Positions 34,857 to 40,827 of a stretch of DNA of 40,827 nucleotides are shown here, one piece after another. The stretch's first letter is position 1, and every line of letters starts with the position of its first letter. A program made the position numbers and the translations under genes. Location of the stretch: contig CAMATD010000014.1 of NCBI GenBank assembly GCA_945860785.1, positions 1-40,827 on the forward strand, read 5' to 3'. The notes beneath the pieces were generated by a model. It saw only the letters and a list, made by a program, of their open reading frames with translations. It was not told where the DNA came from and searched no databases. This stretch comes from Variovorax sp. YR752 (GTDB lineage Bacteria; Pseudomonadota; Gammaproteobacteria; Burkholderiales; Burkholderiaceae_C).

Positions 34857-35245
34857 GCACCGCACCCGAAATTCAGAACGACTTCTCGCACGAGATCATC
34901 GGCGCCGCCGTCGAGGTGCAGCGCGTGCTCGGCACGGGGCTCGACGAAGGGGCCTACGCCGCGGCGCTGGCCATCGAACTCGCCGAGCGCGAGATCGGCT
35001 TCACGCGCGACGTGGCGCTGTCGGCCACCTACAAGGGCCGCTCGCTCGGCGAGGTGTACCGTGCGGGCTTCGTGATCGAGCAGTCGGTCATCGTGGAGCT
35101 CAAGGCCGTCGATGTGCTGACCGACCTGCACCGTGCGCAGGTGCTCGCCGCGCTGCGGCTCTCGGGCCTCAAGCTGGGCCTCCTGATCAACTGCAACGTG
35201 TTCCCCGTCGTGAAGGGCGTGCACCGGATTGTGAGCAAGCCATGA
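34853..35245 (+). CDS. GxxExxY protein (PD-(D/E)XK nuclease-like)
   Basis: 130 residues. The name-giving motif G29-L-D-E32-G-A-Y35 lies in [20 protein letters not shown]. The strand [10 protein letters not shown] supplies the E-x-K of a PD-(D/E)XK-type core, and [25 protein letters not shown] is the usual C-terminus. Members of this family are widespread small proteins of unknown function, often mobile. Here it is inserted between trpE and trpG with 4-base overlaps on both sides, so it is translated as part of the trp operon. A link with tryptophan synthesis is unlikely. Confidence 0.9.
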   Translation: MSTAPEIQNDFSHEIIGAAVEVQRVLGTGLDEGAYAAALAIELAEREIGFTRDVALSATYKGRSLGEVYRAGFVIEQSVIVELKAVDVLTDLHRAQVLAALRLSGLKLGLLINCNVFPVVKGVHRIVSKP

Positions 35246-35826
35246 AACTGCTGATGATCGACAACTACGACAGCTTCACCTACAACATCGTTCAGTACCT
35301 GGGCGAGCTGGGTGTGGATGTGCAGGTACATCGCAACGACGAGATCACGGTGGCGCAGATCGGCGAGCTGATCGCTGCCGGCGTGACTCGGCTCGTTGTC
35401 TCGCCCGGACCTTGTTCCCCGGCGGAGGCGGGCGTTTCGGTGGCGGCCATCAAGGAATTCGCGGGCAAGCTGCCGATCCTCGGCGTGTGCCTGGGCCACC
35501 AGGCCATCGGCGCGGCCTTCGGCGGCAAGATCGTGCGCGCGCAGCAGCTGATGCACGGCAAGACCAGCGAGATCACGACCACGCGCGAAGGCGTGTTCGC
35601 GGGGCTGCCCGAGAAATTCATCGTCAACCGGTACCACTCGCTCTCGATCGAGCGCGAGAGCTGCCCATCAGCCCTGGCTGTCACCGCCTGGACCGACGAC
35701 GGCGAGATCATGGGCGTGCGGCATACCGGATTTGCGCACGATGTGCGCATCGAAGGCGTGCAGTTCCATCCCGAATCGATCCTCACCGAGCATGGCCACG
35801 CGATGCTCAAGAACTTCCTGGACTGA
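35242..35826 (+). CDS. trpG: Anthranilate synthase component II (glutamine amidotransferase)
   Basis: 194 residues, class I glutamine amidotransferase. Provides ammonia from glutamine to Trp[20 protein letters not shown] opens the protein; [13 protein letters not shown] is the PGPxxP loop; [10 protein letters not shown] contains nucleophile Cys83; and [13 protein letters not shown] holds the His-x-Glu of the catalytic triad. The same subunit often also serves PabB in folate synthesis. ATG 35242 overlaps the stop of the GxxExxY gene. Confidence 0.96.
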   Translation: MKLLMIDNYDSFTYNIVQYLGELGVDVQVHRNDEITVAQIGELIAAGVTRLVVSPGPCSPAEAGVSVAAIKEFAGKLPILGVCLGHQAIGAAFGGKIVRAQQLMHGKTSEITTTREGVFAGLPEKFIVNRYHSLSIERESCPSALAVTAWTDDGEIMGVRHTGFAHDVRIEGVQFHPESILTEHGHAMLKNFLD

Positions 35827-35834
35827 GCCACACC

Positions 35835-36901
35835 ATGACCGATCGCACCACCCTCGTCGACCTGCGCAGCGACACCGTCACCCAACCCACGCCCGCGATG
35901 CGCGAGGCCATGATGGCGGCGCCGCTCGGCGACGACGTCTTCGGCACCGACCCGAGCGTCAACGCGCTGCAGGAAAAGATCGCCAGCGCTGCTGGGCTTC
36001 GAGGCGGCGCTCTTCGTGCCGACCGGCACGCAGAGCAACCTGTGCGCGATCCTCTCGCACTGCGGCCGCGGCGACGAGTACATCGTCAGCCAGCAGGCGC
36101 ACTGCTACCGCTAGGAAGGCGGTGGTGCCGCGGTGTTCGGCAGCGTACAGCCGCAACCGCTCGACCATGCACCCGACGGCACGCTGCCGCTCGCGCAGAT
36201 CGAGGCGTCCATCAAGCCCGATGACGCGCATTTCGCGCGCACGCGCTTGCTGGCGCTCGAGAACACGCTGGGCGGCAAGCTGCTGCCCTTCGACTATGTG
36301 CAGGCGGCAACGGAACTGGCAAAGAGCAAGGGGCTGCAGCGGCATCTGGACGGGGCGCGCCTCTTCAATGCCGCCACGGCGCAGGCCGCGCAGAACACGC
36401 GCAGCGACATCCGCGCCGAAGCCCGCCGCATCGCGCAGTGCTTCGACAGCGTCTCGGTCTGCTTCAGCAAGGGCCTGGGCGCACCCATCGGCTCGGCGCT
36501 GGTCGATTCGCGCGAGTTCAAGTTCATCGCGCGAGCGCACCGCATCCGCAAGATGGCAGGCGGCGGCATGCGGCAGGCCGGGCTGCTCGCGGCTGCTGCC
36601 TCGCACGCGCTTGATCACCACGTCGATCGCCTCGCAGACGACCACGCACTGGCCCAGCGCCTGGCGCAGGGGCTGGAAGGCAGTCGAAGGACTGAAGGTC
36701 GAGGCGCCGCACACGAACATCGTGTTCGTCGATCTCACGGGCGCGGCACAGGCGCGTTCGTCGGAACTGATCGCGAGCCTCAACCAGCAGGGCATTCTCG
36801 CGACAGGGCTTTATCGCCTGCGCTTCGTGACGCACCTCGATGTCGACGCGGCCGGCGTGGACCGCGCCGTGGCCGCGATCCGCGCCTTCTTCAAATCCTG
36901 A
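35835..36901 (+). pseudogene. ltaE: Low-specificity L-threonine aldolase, two frameshifts and an in-frame TAG
   Basis: PLP enzyme that splits threonine or allo-threonine into glycine and acetaldehyde. [42 protein letters not shown] is the classic N-terminus. An extra base near 35987 shifts the frame; the new frame reads [33 protein letters not shown] at 36112-36114 stands where Trp is expected (HCYR, stop, EGG). The frame then holds RRIAQCFDSVSVCFSKGLGAPIGSALV with the PLP Lys and RKMAGGGMRQAG. Another extra base near 36681 precedes VEGLKVEAPHTNIVFVDL, which runs to 36901. Repaired length is about 354 residues. It lies 8 bases behind trpG. Confidence 0.9.
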
Positions 36902-36917
36902 ACCCGGCGAGGACGCG

Positions 36918-37580
36918 ATGCCCGATCTTCCCCATCTGCTCGCCTTCATCGCCGTCGGCTGGCTGCTGAACCTCACGCCGGGGCCCGACGTGCTCTACAT
37001 CGTGGCGAACTCGCTGCGTTCGGGCGTGCGCGCCGGCATCGTGGGCGGGCTCGGCATCCTCGCAGGCTGCTTCGTCCACATCTTCGCGGCCGCGATCGGC
37101 GTCGGCACGCTGCTGGCCACCTCGGCGGCGGCCTTCACGGTGCTCAAGTACGTCGGCGCGGCCTACCTGCTGTACCTCGGCGTTCGCATGGTGCTGTCGC
37201 GCGCCAGGCGGCCGACCGACCTGGAAGAAGCGGCAGCCGCCGCGCCGGCCGAGCGCGGACTCAAGGACATCTTTCTCGGCGGCTTCTGGACCAATGTGCT
37301 GAACCCCAAGGTCGCCTTGTTCTTCCTGGCCTTCGTGCCGCAGTTCATCGCACCCGACGCCGACGACAAGGGCCTGTACTTCGTGCTGCTGGGCATTCTG
37401 TTCAACCTCAAGTCCATTCCCGTCATCGTGGGATGGGCCGCATTCGCGGGCTGGATGGCGCGCCGCAGCGCGGTGCAGAAGGGCATGCACTGGCTCGATC
37501 GCGCGGCAGGCGTCCTCTTCATCGGCTTCGGCCTCAAGCTCGCGTTCACCGACGCACCGGCCGTTCGCGTCGGCCACTGA
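36918..37580 (+). CDS. LysE/RhtB-family amino acid exporter
   Basis: 220 residues with six predicted membrane helices. The N-terminus LLAFIAVGWLLNLTPGPDVLYIVANSLRSGVRAGIVGGLGI contains the conserved TPGP motif, and GGFWTNVLNPKVALFFLAFVPQF is the conserved NPK segment of helix four. The family exports amino acids such as homoserine, threonine, lysine or leucine. Its neighbour is threonine aldolase, which suggests a threonine or homoserine substrate, but this cannot be shown. It is placed between trpG and trpD in the same direction, so it may be co-transcribed with the trp genes. Confidence 0.92.
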   Translation: MPDLPHLLAFIAVGWLLNLTPGPDVLYIVANSLRSGVRAGIVGGLGILAGCFVHIFAAAIGVGTLLATSAAAFTVLKYVGAAYLLYLGVRMVLSRARRPTDLEEAAAAAPAERGLKDIFLGGFWTNVLNPKVALFFLAFVPQFIAPDADDKGLYFVLLGILFNLKSIPVIVGWAAFAGWMARRSAVQKGMHWLDRAAGVLFIGFGLKLAFTDAPAVRVGH

Positions 37581-37601
37581 CACATACCGAGGAGACTCAC
37601 C

Positions 37602-38624
37602 ATGATCACCCCCCAGGAAGCGCTGCAGCGCACCATCGAACACCGCGAAGTCTTCCACGACGAGATGCTGCACATCGTGCGGCTCATCATGAGCGGCGAG
37701 TGTTCGCCCGTGATGATGGCCGCGCTGATCACCGGCCTGCGCGTCAAGAAGGAAACCATCGGCGAGATCACCGCCGTCGCGCAGGTGATGCGCGAGGTGT
37801 CGACCAAGGTGCCCGTCAAGGACACCACGCACCTCGTCGACATCGTCGGCACGGGGGGTGACGGCTCGCACACCTTCAACATCTCGACCTGCTCGATGTT
37901 CGTCGCGGCCGCGGCCGGCGCGAAGGTCAGCAAGCACGGCGGGCGCAGCGTGTCGAGCAAGTCGGGCAGTGCCGACGTGCTGGAGTCGCTGGGCGTGAAC
38001 ATCAACCTGAAGCCCGAGCAGATCGCGCGCTCCATCGAGGAGTGCGGCATCGGCTTCATGTTCGCGCCGAACCACCATCCGGCGATGAAGAACGTCGCAC
38101 CGGTGCGCAAGGAACTGGGCATCAAGACCATCTTCAACATCCTCGGGCCGCTGACCAATCCGGCCGAGGCTCCGAACATCCTGATGGGCGTGTTCCACCC
38201 CGACCTCGTGGGCATCCAGGTGCGCGCGCTGCAGCGGCTCGGTACCGAGCATGCGCTGGTGGTCTACGGGCGCGACGGCATGGATGCAATCTCGCTGGGC
38301 GCCGCCACGATGGTGGGCGAGCTCAAGGACGGCGAGATCCGCGAGTACGAACTGCACCCCGAGGACTTCGGCTTTGCGATGTCGAGCAACCGCGCGCTGC
38401 GTGTGGAAACGCCCGAGCAATCGAAGACGATGCTGCTGGGGGTGCTCGACAATCAGGCCGACCCGGCCCTCGACATCGTGCTGCTGAACGCCGGCGCGGC
38501 GCTGTATGCGGCCAATGTGGTCGACTCGGTGGCTGCGGGCGTCGAACGCTCGCGCACGGCCATTGCGTCGGGCGCTGCCAAGGCCAAGCTCGCCGAGCTG
38601 GTCAAGGCCTCGGCGACCGTCTGA
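37602..38624 (+). CDS. trpD: Anthranilate phosphoribosyltransferase
   Basis: 340 residues. Joins anthranilate to phosphoribosyl pyrophosphate, second step of tryptophan synthesis. The PRPP loop [18 protein letters not shown], the [18 protein letters not shown] block and [35 protein letters not shown] (anthranilate site) are complete. RBS GAGGAG lies about 8 bases before the ATG. It is 31 bases upstream of trpC. Confidence 0.97.
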   Translation: MITPQEALQRTIEHREVFHDEMLHIVRLIMSGECSPVMMAALITGLRVKKETIGEITAVAQVMREVSTKVPVKDTTHLVDIVGTGGDGSHTFNISTCSMFVAAAAGAKVSKHGGRSVSSKSGSADVLESLGVNINLKPEQIARSIEECGIGFMFAPNHHPAMKNVAPVRKELGIKTIFNILGPLTNPAEAPNILMGVFHPDLVGIQVRALQRLGTEHALVVYGRDGMDAISLGAATMVGELKDGEIREYELHPEDFGFAMSSNRALRVETPEQSKTMLLGVLDNQADPALDIVLLNAGAALYAANVVDSVAAGVERSRTAIASGAAKAKLAELVKASATV

Positions 38625-38654
38625 GCCCAGAGAAAACCGAAAGCACTAAAAGCC

Positions 38655-39455
38655 ATGTCCGACATCCTCGACAAGATCGTTGCCGTCAAGCACCAGGAGA
38701 GCGCGGCTGCGCAGAAGCGCACCTCGCTCGAAGCTGTCCGCTTCGACGCCGAAAGCCGCGTGCTGACGCGTGACTTCGAAGCCGCATTGCGCGCCAAGAT
38801 CGCTGCCGGCCAGGCCGCCGTGATCGCCGAAGTCAAGAAGGCCAGCCCGAGCAAGGGCGTGCTGCGTGAAGACTTCATTCCGGCCGACATCGCGCAGAGC
38901 TATGCCGAGGGCGACGGTGTCGTCAGCGCGGCCTGCCTTTCGGTGCTGACCGACAAGCAGTTCTTCCAGGGCGGCGTCGACTACCTCAAGCAGGCCCGGG
39001 CCTCGTGCGACCTGCCGGTGCTGCGCAAGGACTTCATCGTCGACGCGTACCAGGTGTACGAATCGCGCGCGATGGGGGCCGACGCGATCCTGTTGATCGC
39101 TGCCTGCCTCGACGATGCGCAGATGAAGGATTACGAGGCCATTGCGCGCGGGCTCGGCATGGCTGTGCTGGTCGAGGTGCATGACGCGGCCGAACTCGAC
39201 CGCGCGCTCAAGCTCAAGACGCCGCTCATTGGCGTGAACAACCGCAATCTGCGCAACTTCGAGGTGTCGATCCAGGCCACCATCGATCTGCTGCCCAGGC
39301 TGCCGGCCGATCGCCTGGCAGTGACCGAATCCGGCATCGCCACGCGCGAAGACGTCGCCACGCTGCGTGCGGCCGGCGTCAATGCCTTCCTGGTCGGCGA
39401 AGCGTTCATGCGCGCCAAGGAACCCGGCGAGGCCCTCGCTGCGTTGTTCCAATGA
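38655..39455 (+). CDS. trpC: Indole-3-glycerol phosphate synthase
   Basis: 266 residues forming one TIM barrel, not fused to TrpF. Closes the indole ring of carboxyphenylaminodeoxyribulose phosphate. [20 protein letters not shown] has the catalytic Lys pair, and [43 protein letters not shown] and [30 protein letters not shown] give the remaining substrate and phosphate sites. The stop overlaps the start of ung by 4 bases. Confidence 0.97.
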   Translation: MSDILDKIVAVKHQESAAAQKRTSLEAVRFDAESRVLTRDFEAALRAKIAAGQAAVIAEVKKASPSKGVLREDFIPADIAQSYAEGDGVVSAACLSVLTDKQFFQGGVDYLKQARASCDLPVLRKDFIVDAYQVYESRAMGADAILLIAACLDDAQMKDYEAIARGLGMAVLVEVHDAAELDRALKLKTPLIGVNNRNLRNFEVSIQATIDLLPRLPADRLAVTESGIATREDVATLRAAGVNAFLVGEAFMRAKEPGEALAALFQ

Positions 39456-40159
39456 GCCGGCAGGATCAGCTGTCGAGCAGCGACCCTGCCGACTGGCCGG
39501 TGGCGCCGGGCTGGCAGCCGCTGGTCGATGACTTCTTCGCGGGCGCTGTCGGGCAGAAGTTGCAGGGTTTCCTGCGCGAGCGCCTCGATGCGGGCGCCGT
39601 GATCTTTCCGCCGCAGCCGCTGCGGGCCTTGGAACTCACGCCGCCTGAAGATGTGCGTGTCGTGATCCTGGGCCAAGACCCGTACCACGGGCGTGGCCAG
39701 GCGGAAGGGCTCGCGTTCTCGGTGGCGCCCGGCGTGGCGCTGCCACCGTCGCTGCGCAACATCTTCAAGGAGCTTCAGCGCGATCTCGGCACGCCGCCGC
39801 CGCCGTTCCCGAATCCGGGCGGCAGCCTCGTGAAATGGGCGACCCACGGCGTGCTGCTGCTCAACACCTGTCTCACGGTCGAAGAAGCCCAGCCGGCGAA
39901 CCATGCAGGCCGTGGCTGGGAGGTGCTGACCGATGCCGTCATCCGACATGTATCCGACGGCGCAAAACCTGTTGTTTTTATGCTGTGGGGCTCGCATGCG
40001 CAAAGTAAGCGCGCGTTGATCGACGTTAAGCGCCACAAGGTGCTGATGTCGAATCATCCGTCGCCGCTTTCCGCGTTGCGGCCACCCGTGCCGTTCATCG
40101 GTTGCGGGCATTTCGGCAAAGCACGCGCCTGGCGGGAGGCGCACCAGGCGGGCGGCTGA
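39452..40159 (+). CDS. ung: Uracil-DNA glycosylase
   Basis: 235 residues of family 1 UDG, which removes uracil from DNA. The water-activating motif [22 protein letters not shown] has catalytic Asp76. The motif [11 protein letters not shown] holds the catalytic His and the minor-groove loop, and [23 protein letters not shown] is the uracil-binding region. Translation coupling to trpC (ATGA overlap) puts a repair gene at the end of the tryptophan operon, as in several relatives. A GC-rich hairpin (40163-40177) follows the stop. Confidence 0.96.
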   Translation: MSRQDQLSSSDPADWPVAPGWQPLVDDFFAGAVGQKLQGFLRERLDAGAVIFPPQPLRALELTPPEDVRVVILGQDPYHGRGQAEGLAFSVAPGVALPPSLRNIFKELQRDLGTPPPPFPNPGGSLVKWATHGVLLLNTCLTVEEAQPANHAGRGWEVLTDAVIRHVSDGAKPVVFMLWGSHAQSKRALIDVKRHKVLMSNHPSPLSALRPPVPFIGCGHFGKARAWREAHQAGG

Positions 40160-40162
40160 ATT

Positions 40163-40177
40163 CGCGGATAATCCGCG
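40163..40177 (+). terminator. Short hairpin behind ung, possible weak terminator
   Basis: CGCGGA-TAA-TCCGCG forms a 6-bp stem with a 3-base loop just after the ung stop. There is no U-run, so intrinsic termination is doubtful. Confidence 0.25.
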
Positions 40178-40248
40178 CGGTTCCCGCCTCGTGCAGTTCT
40201 CCCGCTTCTTCTTGGTGCTGGGGGTTCTGTGTAGTCACAAAACCGTGC

Positions 40249-40254
40249 TATATT
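40249..40254 (+). promoter_or_regulatory. Possible -10 box of the tRNA-tuf operon
   Basis: TATATT at 40249-40254, 13 bases before the first base of tRNA-Tyr. It is the most AT-rich hexamer in the region. No matching TTGACA is found; TTCTGT at 40225-40230 is the nearest at 18 bases. Confidence 0.4.
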
Positions 40255-40266
40255 TCAAGGTTCGCC

Positions 40267-40352
40267 GGAGAGGTGGCCGAGTGGTTAATGGCAGCAGACT
40301 GTAAATCTGCCCTCTTACGAGTACGCTGGTTCGAATCCAGCCCTCTCCACCA
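40267..40352 (+). tRNA. tRNA-Tyr (anticodon GTA)
   Basis: Acceptor arms GGAGAGG (40267-40273) and CCTCTCC (40342-40348) pair fully, followed by A and encoded CCA. The anticodon GTA is at 40301-40303 in the stem-loop GCAGA-CTGTAAA-TCTGC. A long variable arm (CCTCTTACGAGTACG) marks it as class II. TTCGAATCC is the T-arm loop. Confidence 0.97.
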
Positions 40353-40417
40353 GCGATGAATTTGGTTTCTAAGAGCGATTGGATCTAGCGCTTTGGGTGC
40401 CTTGAAGTGCCCCCGAT

Positions 40418-40491
40418 GCGGGAGTAGTTCAATGGTAGAACCCCAGCCTTCCAAGCTGATGACGCGGGTTCGATTCCCGTCTCCCGCTCCA
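40418..40491 (+). tRNA. tRNA-Gly (anticodon TCC)
   Basis: Acceptor GCGGGAG (40418-40424) pairs with CTCCCGC (40481-40487), then T and encoded CCA. The anticodon TCC is at 40450-40452. GTAGTTCAATGGTAGAAC forms the D arm and GGGTTCGATTCCC the T arm. Confidence 0.97.
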
Positions 40492-40532
40492 GAGACCCGG
40501 TTCACCGCCGGAAAAGCGATTGGTTAGACAAA

Positions 40533-40607
40533 GCCCTTTTGGCTCAGTGGTAGAGCACCCCCTTGGTAAGGGGGAGGTCGCAGGTCCGATTCCCGCAAAG
40601 GGCACCA
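40533..40607 (+). tRNA. tRNA-Thr (anticodon GGT)
   Basis: Acceptor GCCCTTT (40533-40539) pairs with AAAGGGC (40597-40603), then A and encoded CCA. The anticodon GGT is at 40565-40567 in CCCCC-TTGGTAA-GGGGG. Read with the Tyr and Gly genes and tuf, it gives the conserved tyr-gly-thr-tufB order. Confidence 0.97.
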
Positions 40608-40615
40608 GTTTTTGG

Positions 40616-40641
40616 GGGTTGCAACGGCAGGTTTGCAACCC
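40616..40641 (+). other. Hairpin between tRNA-Thr and tuf
   Basis: GGGTTGCAA (40616-40624) and TTGCAACCC (40633-40641) form a perfect 9-bp stem with an 8-base loop. It starts 9 bases past the tRNA CCA end. No U-run follows, so it is more likely a processing or stabilising element of the tuf mRNA than a terminator. Confidence 0.5.
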
Positions 40642-40681
40642 ATCTGCATACGTTGAAATCGTTTTTTTCGGAGTCGAGAAA

Positions 40682-40827
40682 ATGGCAAAAGGTAAGTTCA
40701 CCCGCACCAAGCCGCACGTGAACGTGGGCACGATCGGTCACGTTGACCACGGCAAGACCACGCTGACGGCTGCAATCGCAACCGTTCTGTCGGCCAAGTT
40801 CGGCGGCGAAGCCAAGGCTTACGACCA
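40682..40827 (+). CDS. tuf: Elongation factor Tu, N-terminal part (runs off the window)
   Basis: The first 48 codons: [28 protein letters not shown] and onwards. GHVDHGKT is the P-loop that binds GTP. EF-Tu delivers aminoacyl-tRNA to the ribosome. The ATG is preceded by GGAG at 40671. Its place behind tRNA-Tyr-Gly-Thr identifies this as the tufB-type copy. The frame is open at the right edge of the window. Confidence 0.97.
   Translation, partial: MAKGKFTRTKPHVNVGTIGHVDHGKTTLTAAIATVLSAKFGGEAKAYD

Noticed and set aside
40382..40417. Possible promoter between tRNA-Tyr and tRNA-Gly
   Set aside because: No recognisable -35/-10 pair; the conserved gene order suggests one transcript.

Overview
The window looks like the chromosome of a high-GC betaproteobacterium of the Comamonadaceae, most likely Variovorax or a close relative. 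The basis is GC-rich codon use, the gene content (a type VI secretion locus with BPSL0067-type and amidase genes, a Nit1C cluster, trpE-G-D-C) and a tRNA-Tyr/Gly/Thr-tuf block at the right end. The species is an inference; no search was possible.

Layout. (1) 98-508: PaaI-type thioesterase, followed by a gene-free stretch (509-932) holding a palindromic dispersed repeat. (2) 933-9844 (+): a VgrG-linked effector module: vgrG, a DUF6484-like protein, DUF2169, a ketosynthase-like pseudoenzyme, a PAAR-like DUF4150 protein split from a probable nuclease toxin tip, two related putative immunity proteins, a TIGR02270 HEAT-like protein and a small membrane protein. (3) 9958-12424 (+): TagH (FHA) and a PP2C phosphatase, the post-translational control pair of many T6SSs. 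(4) 12442-17429 (-): tssA-tssB-tssC-hcp followed by two peptidoglycan-hydrolase-like genes. (5) 17501-20583: tssJ (+), a short TssM-like protein and a TssL-DUF4384 fusion (-). tssE, F, G, K, clpV and full-length tssM are not here. (6) 20724-21413: orphan LuxR-type response regulator, then a second copy of the palindromic repeat. (7) 21680-28649 (-): the complete eight-gene Nit1C (nitrogen-starvation/nitrilase) cluster with a candidate sigma-54 promoter, and a divergent MocR-type regulator (28995-30398). (8) 30334-33022: Nudix hydrolase, phosphoglycolate phosphatase and a periplasmic chalcone-isomerase-fold protein. (9) 33152-39455 (+): a probable trp leader peptide with a Trp-Pro-Trp core, then trpE, a GxxExxY protein, trpG, threonine aldolase, a LysE-type exporter, trpD and trpC, followed by ung. 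(10) 40267-end: tRNA-Tyr, tRNA-Gly, tRNA-Thr and the start of tuf.

A general caution: ten protein genes carry in-frame stops, single-base shifts or a small deletion while the flanking reading frames remain perfectly conserved-looking (vgrG, DUF2169, tagH, PP2C, tssA, tssL, nitrilase, MocR, Nudix, ltaE), and an eleventh, the toxin, is probably split the same way. Four of the five in-frame stops replace an expected Trp codon. Homopolymer and dinucleotide-run shifts suggest much of this is sequencing or assembly error rather than decay, but that cannot be settled from the sequence alone. These genes are listed as single interrupted units with the lesion positions.
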